Source: Ignavibacteriales bacterium
GTDB lineage: Bacteria > Bacteroidota > Ignavibacteria > Ignavibacteriales > Melioribacteraceae
Direction of reading: 5' to 3'
DNA length: 64,000 bases
Assembly: GCA_021740915.1 (NCBI GenBank)
Contig: JAIOYW010000003.1
Location: forward strand, 217,056-281,055
Made by a program: the position numbers and the translations under genes. Position 1 is the stretch's first letter; the number at the start of each line of letters is the position of its first letter. Under the pieces are notes generated by a model that saw nothing but the letters and a program-made list of their open reading frames with translations, was not told the origin of the DNA and ran no database searches. Of the stretch, positions 43,578 through 50,917 are shown piece by piece.

Positions 43578-44402
43578 ATGAATATTTTAACGGTAATACA
43601 GGCACGCACAGAATCAACACGGCTGCCAAATAAAGTTTTTTTATCTCTTGCCGGCGCTCCTTTGTTGCAGCGTCAGCTTGAACGGGTTCAGGCATCCAGG
43701 CTTTCCGGAAAGGTAATTGTTGCCACAACAGAAAACAGGAGCGACAATACTATTGAAAAACTTTGCAATCGAATCGGCACAGAAGTTTTCAGAGGTGATG
43801 CCGATGACCTGCTCGACAGGCATTATCATGCGGCGCTTAAATACAAAGCTGATGCTGTAGTTAAAATTCCCTCAGATTGCCCGCTAATTGATCCGGGTAT
43901 TATTGATTGTGTAATTGGGATGTTTATCAGATCCGGTAACAAGTACGACTACCTTAGTAATCTTCATCCTGCAAGTTTTCCCGACGGTAACGATGTTGAG
44001 ATAATGTCGTTTAAATCGCTCGAAAACGCCTGGCATAATGCAAAAGAAAGCTATGAAAGAGAACACACTACCCCTTATCTATGGGAACATCCTGAAATTT
44101 TCAGAATCGGCAATTATTTATGGGAGGGCAGCGAGGATCTTTCAATGAAAATGAGGTGGACAATAGATTATGAAGAGGATTATCTTTTTATCCGTTCTGT
44201 ATATGATGAACTTTACCCGGGAAATAAAAATTTCGGGCTCTACGATATTTTGAATCTGCTTGAAAGAAAACCCTACCTCAATGAGATAAACAAAAAGTAT
44301 GCCGGCAGATACTGGTACGAAAATCATCTTTCTGAATTAAAAACAATTGAAAATTATAAAGCGCAATATAGAAAGGTTGTTAATGGCTTCGAACAATTAT
44401 GA
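43578..44402 (+). CDS. spsF: SpsF-like cytidylyltransferase
   Basis: The 274-residue protein starts ILTVIQARTESTRLPNKVF, the nucleotide-binding loop of the CMP-sugar synthetase superfamily in its SpsF form. VKIPSDCPLIDPGIID supplies the metal-binding aspartates. SpsF, NeuA and KdsB activate acidic sugars as CMP derivatives. With NeuB and a KdsC-like phosphatase downstream, activation of a nonulosonic acid is the likely role. Its 3' end overlaps the transketolase gene start by 20 bases. Confidence 0.85.
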   Translation: MNILTVIQARTESTRLPNKVFLSLAGAPLLQRQLERVQASRLSGKVIVATTENRSDNTIEKLCNRIGTEVFRGDADDLLDRHYHAALKYKADAVVKIPSDCPLIDPGIIDCVIGMFIRSGNKYDYLSNLHPASFPDGNDVEIMSFKSLENAWHNAKESYEREHTTPYLWEHPEIFRIGNYLWEGSEDLSMKMRWTIDYEEDYLFIRSVYDELYPGNKNFGLYDILNLLERKPYLNEINKKYAGRYWYENHLSELKTIENYKAQYRKVVNGFEQL

Positions 44403-45240
44403 AATTATGGAAAAACGCGCCTTAGCCGTAAGAGAGCATATAATCAGGATGTCAGGTTGCGGCGGATGCTTTATCGGTGCATCGCTTTCATGTGCGGATT
44501 TGCTGGTCTATATCTATTCGGATTTCCTTCGTTTCGATCCCGCTGATACTTTAAACCCGGGCAGGGATTACTTTCTGCTTTCAAAGGGACACGATGTACC
44601 CGCCTTGTACGGGGTTTTTGCAGAACTGGGCATTATCGATGCTCTCAGACTGAAAGATCATGCAACCACTAAAGACAATATATACTGGCACCCAAATAGA
44701 AATATTCCGGGTGTTGAATATTATTCCGGTTCGCTCGGTCATCTGCTTTCAGTTGCAATGGGAATTGCCTGGGATCTGAAGATAAAAGATAACAGTAACC
44801 GGGTAATTGTTCTGCTCGGCGATGGTGAACTTAATGAAGGCAGCGTTTGGGAAGGACTCCTTGTTGCCGCTGCCAAGAAATTGGATAATCTGCTCATTAT
44901 TATTGACCGCAACCATTTCCAGGCAAATATGAGGACTGAAGAACTTACTCCGCTGGAACCGCTTGAAGCGAAATTTGCTGCTTTCGGATGCGAGGTTATC
45001 CGGGTAAAAGGTCACAGTTTTACTGATCTTGATAAAGCCTTCAGTAAGTTTCCGTTTTCCGGTGGAAAACCTTCCGTTATTATTGCCGATACAGTGAGGG
45101 GAAAAGGGCTTCCGAGCATTGAGGAGAGGGCTGACCGCTGGTTTGCAAAATTTTCGGACGACGAAGTTGAATCATTAATTGGAGAGCTGCATGGGCAGGA
45201 GAATGCCCGAATTCATTCAGAAATAATTATTGCCAGATAA
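44383..45240 (+). CDS. Split transketolase, N-terminal (TPP pyrophosphate-binding) subunit
   Basis: The protein has 285 residues from ATG 44383 (MASNNYEIMEKRALAVREH); the frame's longer version runs through the end of SpsF and has no family support. Motifs are LSKGHDVPALYG, GSLGHLLSVAMGIAWDL and the TPP/Mg motif GDGELNEGSVWE through IIIDRNHFQ. This is the first half of a transketolase encoded separately, as in many archaea and in some secondary-metabolite clusters. It transfers two-carbon ketol groups between sugar phosphates. The partner subunit follows 2 bases later. The operon context points to building or shortening a specific sugar precursor instead of general pentose metabolism. Confidence 0.88.
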   Translation: MASNNYEIMEKRALAVREHIIRMSGCGGCFIGASLSCADLLVYIYSDFLRFDPADTLNPGRDYFLLSKGHDVPALYGVFAELGIIDALRLKDHATTKDNIYWHPNRNIPGVEYYSGSLGHLLSVAMGIAWDLKIKDNSNRVIVLLGDGELNEGSVWEGLLVAAAKKLDNLLIIIDRNHFQANMRTEELTPLEPLEAKFAAFGCEVIRVKGHSFTDLDKAFSKFPFSGGKPSVIIADTVRGKGLPSIEERADRWFAKFSDDEVESLIGELHGQENARIHSEIIIAR

Positions 45241-45242
45241 AT

Positions 45243-46151
45243 ATGACTTACGAAGAAGAACTTAAAAGAATTTGTGACAAAGACAGCCGTGTATTAGTTA
45301 TGACCGCTGAAAATCGTGCGGCTATAAGGAATCTCCCGGAAATGCTTGGTGACCGTTTTATTGATGTCGGTATCGCTGAGCAGACAATGGTTGGTATGGC
45401 TGCAGGACTTGCGCTTATGGGCAACAGACCCGTTGTTCACGCTTTAGCCGCATTCCTGACGATGCGCGCTTTCGAATTCATACGCACTGATATTGGCATT
45501 TCGGGTATGCCTGTCAAACTTGTCGGCAGTGTAGCCGGATTTTTATCCGATGCAAATGGTCCTACCCATCAGGCTATTGAGGATATTTCAATTATGAAGG
45601 GTATCCCTGGTATGAATGTTTTCTGCCCGGCTGATATATCGGAATCTGTGGAAGCACTCGAAGATATAATAACTGATGATAGCCCCTGGTACATAAGATA
45701 TAATCCCCTAAAAGAAGTTTACAAACATGAACCGGTAATAAAAGGTAAAGCTGAACTGATCGGAAACGGTAAAGATGTTGGGATTTTTGTTTATGGAACA
45801 CTTTTTTCCACTGCATTAAGAGTTAAAGAAATTTTGGAAAGCGCTGGTTTGGGAGTGTCTCTCTTAAACGTCAGGTTCATTAAACCTTTCGATACTGAAA
45901 AAGTCCATCAGATACTTACCGGATGCGGGACAGTCGTCTGTATTGAAGATCATTTTTCCGAAGGGGGTTTCGGTTCGGTACTTGCCAATTTTTGTTTTCA
46001 AAATAGTATTAACAGAAAAATAATTAACATAAATCTTGGGGAGAAATGGTTCAAACCTGCCCTCCTTGATGATGTGCTCGCCTATGAAGGGTTCACACCG
46101 GAAGAAATATCCCGGAAAATTTTACTATCAACAGGTAAAAAATATGTTTGA
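45243..46151 (+). CDS. Split transketolase, C-terminal (pyrimidine-binding plus ketoacid) subunit
   Basis: The 302-residue protein has the Pyr domain with the catalytic-cofactor glutamate in FIDVGIAEQTMVGMAAGLA and AFLTMRAFEFIR, then GPTHQAIEDI, and a transketolase C-terminal domain from about 190 (VGIFVYGTLFSTALRVKEIL, VVCIEDHFSEGGFG). It pairs with the preceding subunit to form one active transketolase; DXS-like activity is the alternative, since both share this layout. The stop overlaps the start of the aminotransferase gene by 8 bases. Confidence 0.88.
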   Translation: MTYEEELKRICDKDSRVLVMTAENRAAIRNLPEMLGDRFIDVGIAEQTMVGMAAGLALMGNRPVVHALAAFLTMRAFEFIRTDIGISGMPVKLVGSVAGFLSDANGPTHQAIEDISIMKGIPGMNVFCPADISESVEALEDIITDDSPWYIRYNPLKEVYKHEPVIKGKAELIGNGKDVGIFVYGTLFSTALRVKEILESAGLGVSLLNVRFIKPFDTEKVHQILTGCGTVVCIEDHFSEGGFGSVLANFCFQNSINRKIININLGEKWFKPALLDDVLAYEGFTPEEISRKILLSTGKKYV

Positions 46152-47481
46152 GTCAAACGTAAGAACTAAACCGCTGATCACGAATTTTACAAATTCGGAA
46201 TTATACTACGACAGGTCGAAAAAACTGATCCCCGGTTATACACAGACAATGGCAAAGGGTCCTACTCAATATGTCAACGGAGCCTCCCCGAAATACCTTC
46301 GAAAAGGTAAGGGTTCAAAGGTGCGTGATGTGGATGGCAATGTGTTTATAGATTACAATATGGCAATCGGTCCCCTTTCTCTCGGTTATTCCTACGACAG
46401 AGTTGATGCCGCAATACTATCACAGCTTGCCGACGGTATAACATTTTCAATGATGAGTCCGCTCGAAGTTGAAACAGCGGAATTAATAAGGGAATTTATC
46501 CCAAATGCCGAATCTGTAAGGTATGGAAAAACAGGCGGTGACGTTACTACGGCAGCAGTAAGATTAGCCCGCGCATATACCGGCAGAAAAAAAATTCTCT
46601 GCTGCGGATATCATGGCTGGCATGACTGGTATATTGGGGTTACTGCAAGAAACCATGGTGTACCCGAAGAAGTAAGGGATCTCACCTATACGTTTAACTA
46701 TAACGATCTTGAGGGTTTTGCTGCAAGCATAGATGAAGAGACTGCTGCAGTCATTCTTGAGCCCGTCGTTTTTGAGGCGCCGAAGAATAATTTCCTTCAT
46801 GAGATTGAAAAATTATGCAAAGAGTATGGAGTCCTGCTCATATTCGATGAGATGTGGACAGGATTCAGAATGAGCCTCGGAGGAGCGCAGAAATATTTCG
46901 GAATAACGCCTGATCTTGCTGTTTATTCCAAAGCCATCGCTAACGGAATGCCTCTTTCTGTAATCACGGGGAGGTATGAGATAATGTCTTTGTTCGAAGA
47001 ACAGGTTTTTTTCTATACAACATTTGGAGGTGAAGCGCTCTCACTTGCTGCCGCAAAGGCAACAATGGCGGAACTTAAAGAAAAGAATGTGCCTGCTCAT
47101 CTGAACAAAATCGGAGCATTGCTAAAGGATGGTTATAACAGTATTGCCGCCTCACTTGGTCTCGATTTTACAAAAGCAGTTGGTTATAACTGGCGTTCGA
47201 TGGTGACATTCAGCAGCGAAGCCGGAGATCCTCTGCTTATGAAGTCTTTTGTTCAGCAGGAAATGATTTCGAGGGGAGTCCTTTGGGGCGGATATCATAA
47301 TATCAGCTATTCTCACTCTGAAAAAGATGTTGACTATACACTTGGTGTTTATGAAATTGCTCTTAAGCTGCTAAAAAACAGCCTCTCAGAGGGTAGTCTG
47401 CGCGCAAGTATCAGAGGATTGCCTGTTCAGCCGGTTTTCAGAAAAACAGAAAATTTTAATATGCGTCCGGTATTAAAATGA
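46144..47481 (+). CDS. Class III PLP aminotransferase (glutamate-1-semialdehyde aminomutase-like)
   Basis: The protein has 445 residues from ATG 46144 (MFESNVRTKP); the open frame extends upstream into the transketolase gene but that part is out of family. Class III features are RYGKTGGDVTTAAVRLARA, YHGWHDWYIG, LIFDEMWTGFR and the PLP lysine Lys263 in YSKAIANGMPLS. It belongs to the GSA-aminomutase-like branch, whose members also aminate sugars and polyketides. Here it most likely introduces an amino group on the sugar intermediate handled by the SDR and transketolase (inference). It overlaps the SDR gene by 4 bases. Confidence 0.85.
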   Translation: MFESNVRTKPLITNFTNSELYYDRSKKLIPGYTQTMAKGPTQYVNGASPKYLRKGKGSKVRDVDGNVFIDYNMAIGPLSLGYSYDRVDAAILSQLADGITFSMMSPLEVETAELIREFIPNAESVRYGKTGGDVTTAAVRLARAYTGRKKILCCGYHGWHDWYIGVTARNHGVPEEVRDLTYTFNYNDLEGFAASIDEETAAVILEPVVFEAPKNNFLHEIEKLCKEYGVLLIFDEMWTGFRMSLGGAQKYFGITPDLAVYSKAIANGMPLSVITGRYEIMSLFEEQVFFYTTFGGEALSLAAAKATMAELKEKNVPAHLNKIGALLKDGYNSIAASLGLDFTKAVGYNWRSMVTFSSEAGDPLLMKSFVQQEMISRGVLWGGYHNISYSHSEKDVDYTLGVYEIALKLLKNSLSEGSLRASIRGLPVQPVFRKTENFNMRPVLK

Positions 47482-48287
47482 CAACAAAATTATTCGATCT
47501 TTCCGGAAAAACCGCTATTGTAACCGGAGCTATAGGGCTTATTGGAAAAGAACACTGCTATGCGCTCGCTGAATCAGGCGCCAGTATCGTGGCAGCAGAT
47601 ATTGATGCTGATGCAGCCGGGGATTTTGCAGGGAGCCTTCCAACACCCTCTATGGGCTGTTACCTCGATGTGACAGATAAAAATTCTGTTCTAAGTTTAT
47701 TGGAGAAAGTTGCTGAGCGCTTCGGGAAGATTGACATTCTTGTGAACAATGCTGCTATTAATGATAAGTTCGAAAATCCGTTGAGCCAGCTCGAACTCTC
47801 CGCTTTTGAAAATTACCCTTTGGAATTGTGGCAGTCTTCAATTGATGTCAATCTGACGGGAGTTTTTCTTTGTACGCAGGTAATAGGAACACATATGGCA
47901 CAGAATAGAAACGGCAGCATCATTAACATTGCCTCTACTTATGGGGTCGTTGCTCCTGATCAGGCGCTATATGTGGATAATAAGGGAAGAAGGGCTTTCT
48001 ATAAACCGCCTGCGTATTCCGCAACTAAAGGCGGGGTGATTGCTCTGACAAAATTCGCAGCTTCTTACTGGGGTGAAAAAGGGGTAAGAGCAAATGTTTT
48101 AAGTCCCGGCGGAGTCGAAAATAACCAGGATGATTTTTTTATTAATAACTATTCACTGCGGACACCTCTCGGTCGGATGGCAAAGCCCGGTGACTATAAG
48201 GGAGCGCTTATTTTTTTAGCTTCAGACGCTTCTTCTTATATGACCGGCGCAAATTTGATTGTTGATGGAGGCTGGACATGCAGATAA
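47478..48287 (+). CDS. Short-chain dehydrogenase/reductase in the nonulosonate-like operon
   Basis: The 269-residue classical SDR has the nucleotide-binding TGAIGLIGKEHC, an acidic residue after strand 2 (VAADIDADA, favouring NAD), VNNAAIND, the catalytic serine in INIASTYG, and the Tyr/Lys pair in AYSATKGG. FLASDASSYMTGANLIVDGG closes the fold. A sugar-alcohol oxidation that creates the ketone for the aminotransferase is a plausible role in this operon. A longer insert around residues 96-110 and 150-165 may line the substrate site. Confidence 0.85.
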   Translation: MTTKLFDLSGKTAIVTGAIGLIGKEHCYALAESGASIVAADIDADAAGDFAGSLPTPSMGCYLDVTDKNSVLSLLEKVAERFGKIDILVNNAAINDKFENPLSQLELSAFENYPLELWQSSIDVNLTGVFLCTQVIGTHMAQNRNGSIINIASTYGVVAPDQALYVDNKGRRAFYKPPAYSATKGGVIALTKFAASYWGEKGVRANVLSPGGVENNQDDFFINNYSLRTPLGRMAKPGDYKGALIFLASDASSYMTGANLIVDGGWTCR

Positions 48288-48296
48288 GGAGTTTTT

Positions 48297-48845
48297 ATGT
48301 TTAACGACAGACTTATAAAAAGAGCATCTTCCATAAAACTTATGGTCACGGATATTGACGGCGTTATGACCGATACCAGTATTTATTATTCTTCCGATGG
48401 CGAGGAGCTAAAAAGATTTTCTGTCAGAGATGGTATGGGCGTAGAAAGGCTCAGGAAATTTGCAAATATCGAGACTGTTATCATGACCGGGGAAAATTCC
48501 GATATCGTTCTCAGAAGAGCAGAAAAACTGAAAATCAGAGATGTTTATATGGGTGTAAAAAACAAAGCCGATCTTTTTCCTGAAGTGGCGGAGATATTTG
48601 GCGTCAGTTTCGAAGAGATAGCATATATCGGCGATGATACAAATGATATCGAAGTGATGAGGCTTGCCGGACTTTCAGCCTGCCCTGCTGATGCCACTTC
48701 TTTTGCCAAAGCAGTCGCTGATATTGTAGTTGAAAGCAAAGGAGGTAGCGGAGCTTTCAGGGATTTTGCCGAGTTTATAATTTCGGCTAAAACTCTCGTA
48801 AATAAATCAGATGAAAAAGAATTAGTTCACAGAGGAATACTATGA
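48297..48845 (+). CDS. KdsC-like HAD phosphatase, paralogue 2 (operon copy)
   Basis: The 182-residue protein shares motifs and length with the gene at 40872: VTDIDGVMTDTSIYY, VIMTGENSD, GVKNK, IGDDTNDIEVM and LSACPADATSF. AAGGAG lies at good spacing before ATG 48297. It is placed directly before NeuB, as NulO pathways need a phosphatase for the 9-phosphate or 8-phosphate product. It overlaps the neuB-like gene by 4 bases. The two paralogues are clearly close relatives and probably arose by duplication. Confidence 0.85.
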   Translation: MFNDRLIKRASSIKLMVTDIDGVMTDTSIYYSSDGEELKRFSVRDGMGVERLRKFANIETVIMTGENSDIVLRRAEKLKIRDVYMGVKNKADLFPEVAEIFGVSFEEIAYIGDDTNDIEVMRLAGLSACPADATSFAKAVADIVVESKGGSGAFRDFAEFIISAKTLVNKSDEKELVHRGIL

Positions 48846-49741
48846 GCAAGGTTAAAATAGGTGATAAGTTTGTCGGCGCAGGCGAGAAATGTTATATAAT
48901 TGCCGAAATTGGAATTAACCACAATGGTTCACTCGATCTGGCAAAAAAACTTATAGACGGCGCTGTCTTTGCAGGCTGCGATGCTGTCAAGTTCCAGAAG
49001 AGAACACCGGAGATATGCGTCCCGCGCGATCAATGGGATATTGAAAGGGATACTCCTTGGGGCAGGATGACTTACCTGCAATATCGACATAAAGTAGAAT
49101 TCGGGGAAAAAGAATATTCCGAAATAGACAAATACTGCGAAGAAAAAGGCATTCACTGGTTCGCTTCGCCCTGGGATGAAGAGGCTTTTGATTTTCTCGA
49201 AGAGTTTAAACCTGTTACGCATAAACTTGCTTCTGCTTCTCTCACCGATACTGTACTCCTGAAAAAAGCAAGAGAATCCGGCCGACCAATAATCCTTTCA
49301 ACAGGAATGTCAACTTTAGACCAGATTGAAGAGGCTGTAGGTATTCTTGATGTCGAAAAACTTCTTCTTGCTCAGTCAACTTCAGCATATCCCTGCAATC
49401 TCGATGAGTTGAATCTGAATGTAATTCACGAATTCCGTAAGACTTACCCAAATATTCCGGTCGGTTATTCAGGACATGAAACCGGGCTGGCTCCTACTTT
49501 GGCGGCAGTTGCCCTGGGAGCTTCATTTATTGAAAGGCATATTACCCTCGATCGTGCAATGTGGGGGACAGATCAGGCTGCCTCCGTGGAAATCGGCGGA
49601 TTTTTTAAGCTCGTAAAGGATATCCGCGATATCGAAAAGGCCCTCGGAGACGGCAGGAAAAGAGTTTATAAGAGCGAAGAAAATTCTATGAAAAAATTAA
49701 GAAGAGTTAACAGCATTAATAAAATGGCGGTGAATCTATAA
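48842..49741 (+). CDS. neuB: NeuB-like nonulosonic acid synthase lacking the antifreeze-like domain
   Basis: The 299-residue protein shows the NeuB TIM barrel. Motifs are IIAEIGINHNGSLDLAKK, DAVKFQKRTPE, WFASPWDEEAFDFLEE, ILSTGMSTLDQIEEA, VGYSGHETG and ERHITLDRAMWGTDQAAS. NeuB-type enzymes condense phosphoenolpyruvate with an aldose or its phosphate to give a nonulosonic acid. Canonical enzymes run to about 340-350 residues and end in a SAF/antifreeze-like domain that covers the partner active site. This protein stops where that domain would begin, and the next gene starts 3 bases later, so the domain is missing. The substrate may be unusual. Confidence 0.88.
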   Translation: MSKVKIGDKFVGAGEKCYIIAEIGINHNGSLDLAKKLIDGAVFAGCDAVKFQKRTPEICVPRDQWDIERDTPWGRMTYLQYRHKVEFGEKEYSEIDKYCEEKGIHWFASPWDEEAFDFLEEFKPVTHKLASASLTDTVLLKKARESGRPIILSTGMSTLDQIEEAVGILDVEKLLLAQSTSAYPCNLDELNLNVIHEFRKTYPNIPVGYSGHETGLAPTLAAVALGASFIERHITLDRAMWGTDQAASVEIGGFFKLVKDIRDIEKALGDGRKRVYKSEENSMKKLRRVNSINKMAVNL

Positions 49742-49744
49742 CGG

Positions 49745-50578
49745 ATGGAACAATATCTCATTTCGGTTTTCAGCGGTCTTTCCGGCACTGAAATTATTTC
49801 ATACGGATTGATAATATTTTCAGCTTTTATATTCGTGCTGCTTGAAAGATTTATACCATATAATAAGGGGCAAAAACTCTTTCGCGATGGGTTTTTCGAT
49901 GATCTGGCGTTTTATACAATTGCGCAGAATTATATACTCAGCATAATTATTTTCTCGGTGATTTTCCGTGTTTTTCAGGGTTCAGGTAACGGCGCTTCTG
50001 AAAGCCTTTTAGATGGGGTTCCGATCTGGATACAGTTATTATTTTTTACCGTAAGTCACGATTTCTATATCTATTGGATGCACAGGTGGCAGCATAAAAA
50101 CCGCTATCTCTGGAGAATTCACGAAGCCCATCATTCACCTTCAAAAGTTGATTGGCTCTCAGGCTCCCGTTCCCATGCCCTTGAGATACTTATCAATCAG
50201 ACAATTGAATTTGCACCGATTGTGCTTTTGAGCGGCTCTGTGGAAGTGATAGCGTATAAAGGAGTTATTAGCGCCGTATGGGGTATGTTTATCCACTCAA
50301 ATATTGATGTCAATAGCGGAAAACTTCGTTTTTTTATCAATGGTCCGGAAATGCACCGCTGGCATCATAGCATGGGTAAAGGCAGGAATAATAATTTTTC
50401 GACAAAATTTGCCATTTGGGATTGGATGTTTGGAACTGCTTTTTTACCCGACACTATGAAAGCAGATATTTACGGCTTAAAAACTTATTTCCCTAAAAAT
50501 TATTTTTCACAGACGATATTTGCTTTTCGAAAATTTAAACCTTTCAGGAAAAACCCGGAGAAGGCAGGTATAGCCTGA
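49745..50578 (+). CDS. Sterol desaturase/fatty acid hydroxylase superfamily membrane protein
   Basis: The 277-residue integral membrane protein has three or four hydrophobic segments. The diiron histidine clusters are present: HDFYIYWMHRWQHKNRYLW, RIHEAHHSP and HRWHHSMGKG. Family members hydroxylate or desaturate membrane lipids. The OlsE enzyme of rhizobia, which hydroxylates the ornithine headgroup, belongs to this superfamily. The gene lies two genes before the OlsF-type acyltransferase, so lipid headgroup or acyl hydroxylation is a supported inference. It overlaps the SMR gene by one base (TGATG). Confidence 0.8.
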   Translation: MEQYLISVFSGLSGTEIISYGLIIFSAFIFVLLERFIPYNKGQKLFRDGFFDDLAFYTIAQNYILSIIIFSVIFRVFQGSGNGASESLLDGVPIWIQLLFFTVSHDFYIYWMHRWQHKNRYLWRIHEAHHSPSKVDWLSGSRSHALEILINQTIEFAPIVLLSGSVEVIAYKGVISAVWGMFIHSNIDVNSGKLRFFINGPEMHRWHHSMGKGRNNNFSTKFAIWDWMFGTAFLPDTMKADIYGLKTYFPKNYFSQTIFAFRKFKPFRKNPEKAGIA

Positions 50579-50916
50579 TGCCCTGGATTTTACTTGTAAT
50601 TGCCGGAATTTTGGAGATCGGCTGGGTTCTTAGTCTTAAATTTTCAGAGGGCTTCACAAAACTGATTCCTACTATTACTTATGCCATTTTTGGCTTTTTA
50701 AGTGCGTTTTTCTTCTCGAGCTCATTAAAGAATATTCCATTGGGTATTGCTTATTCCGTATGGATGGGTATTGCTGTTGTCGGTACGACATTTGCCGAAA
50801 TTTATATTGAAAGCGGAAGTAAACTTACTATCTCTCCTTACCGGCTCGTATTTACACTTATGATTGTGCTTGGTGTTATGGGTCTCAAATTATCAACTAT
50901 TGCAGGAAAAAATTAA
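50578..50916 (+). CDS. Small multidrug resistance family transporter, Gdx/SugE-like
   Basis: The 112-residue protein has four hydrophobic helices. The essential Glu is in VIAGILEIGWVLSLKFSEGF, which is closer to the SugE/Gdx signature than to EmrE. The central IPLGIAYSVWMGIAVVG matches the family's helix 2-3 region. Gdx exports guanidinium. In this operon, movement of a lipid precursor or amine by-product is conceivable but not shown. The next start (50918) follows the stop by one base. Confidence 0.85.
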   Translation: MPWILLVIAGILEIGWVLSLKFSEGFTKLIPTITYAIFGFLSAFFFSSSLKNIPLGIAYSVWMGIAVVGTTFAEIYIESGSKLTISPYRLVFTLMIVLGVMGLKLSTIAGKN

Positions 50917-50917
50917 T

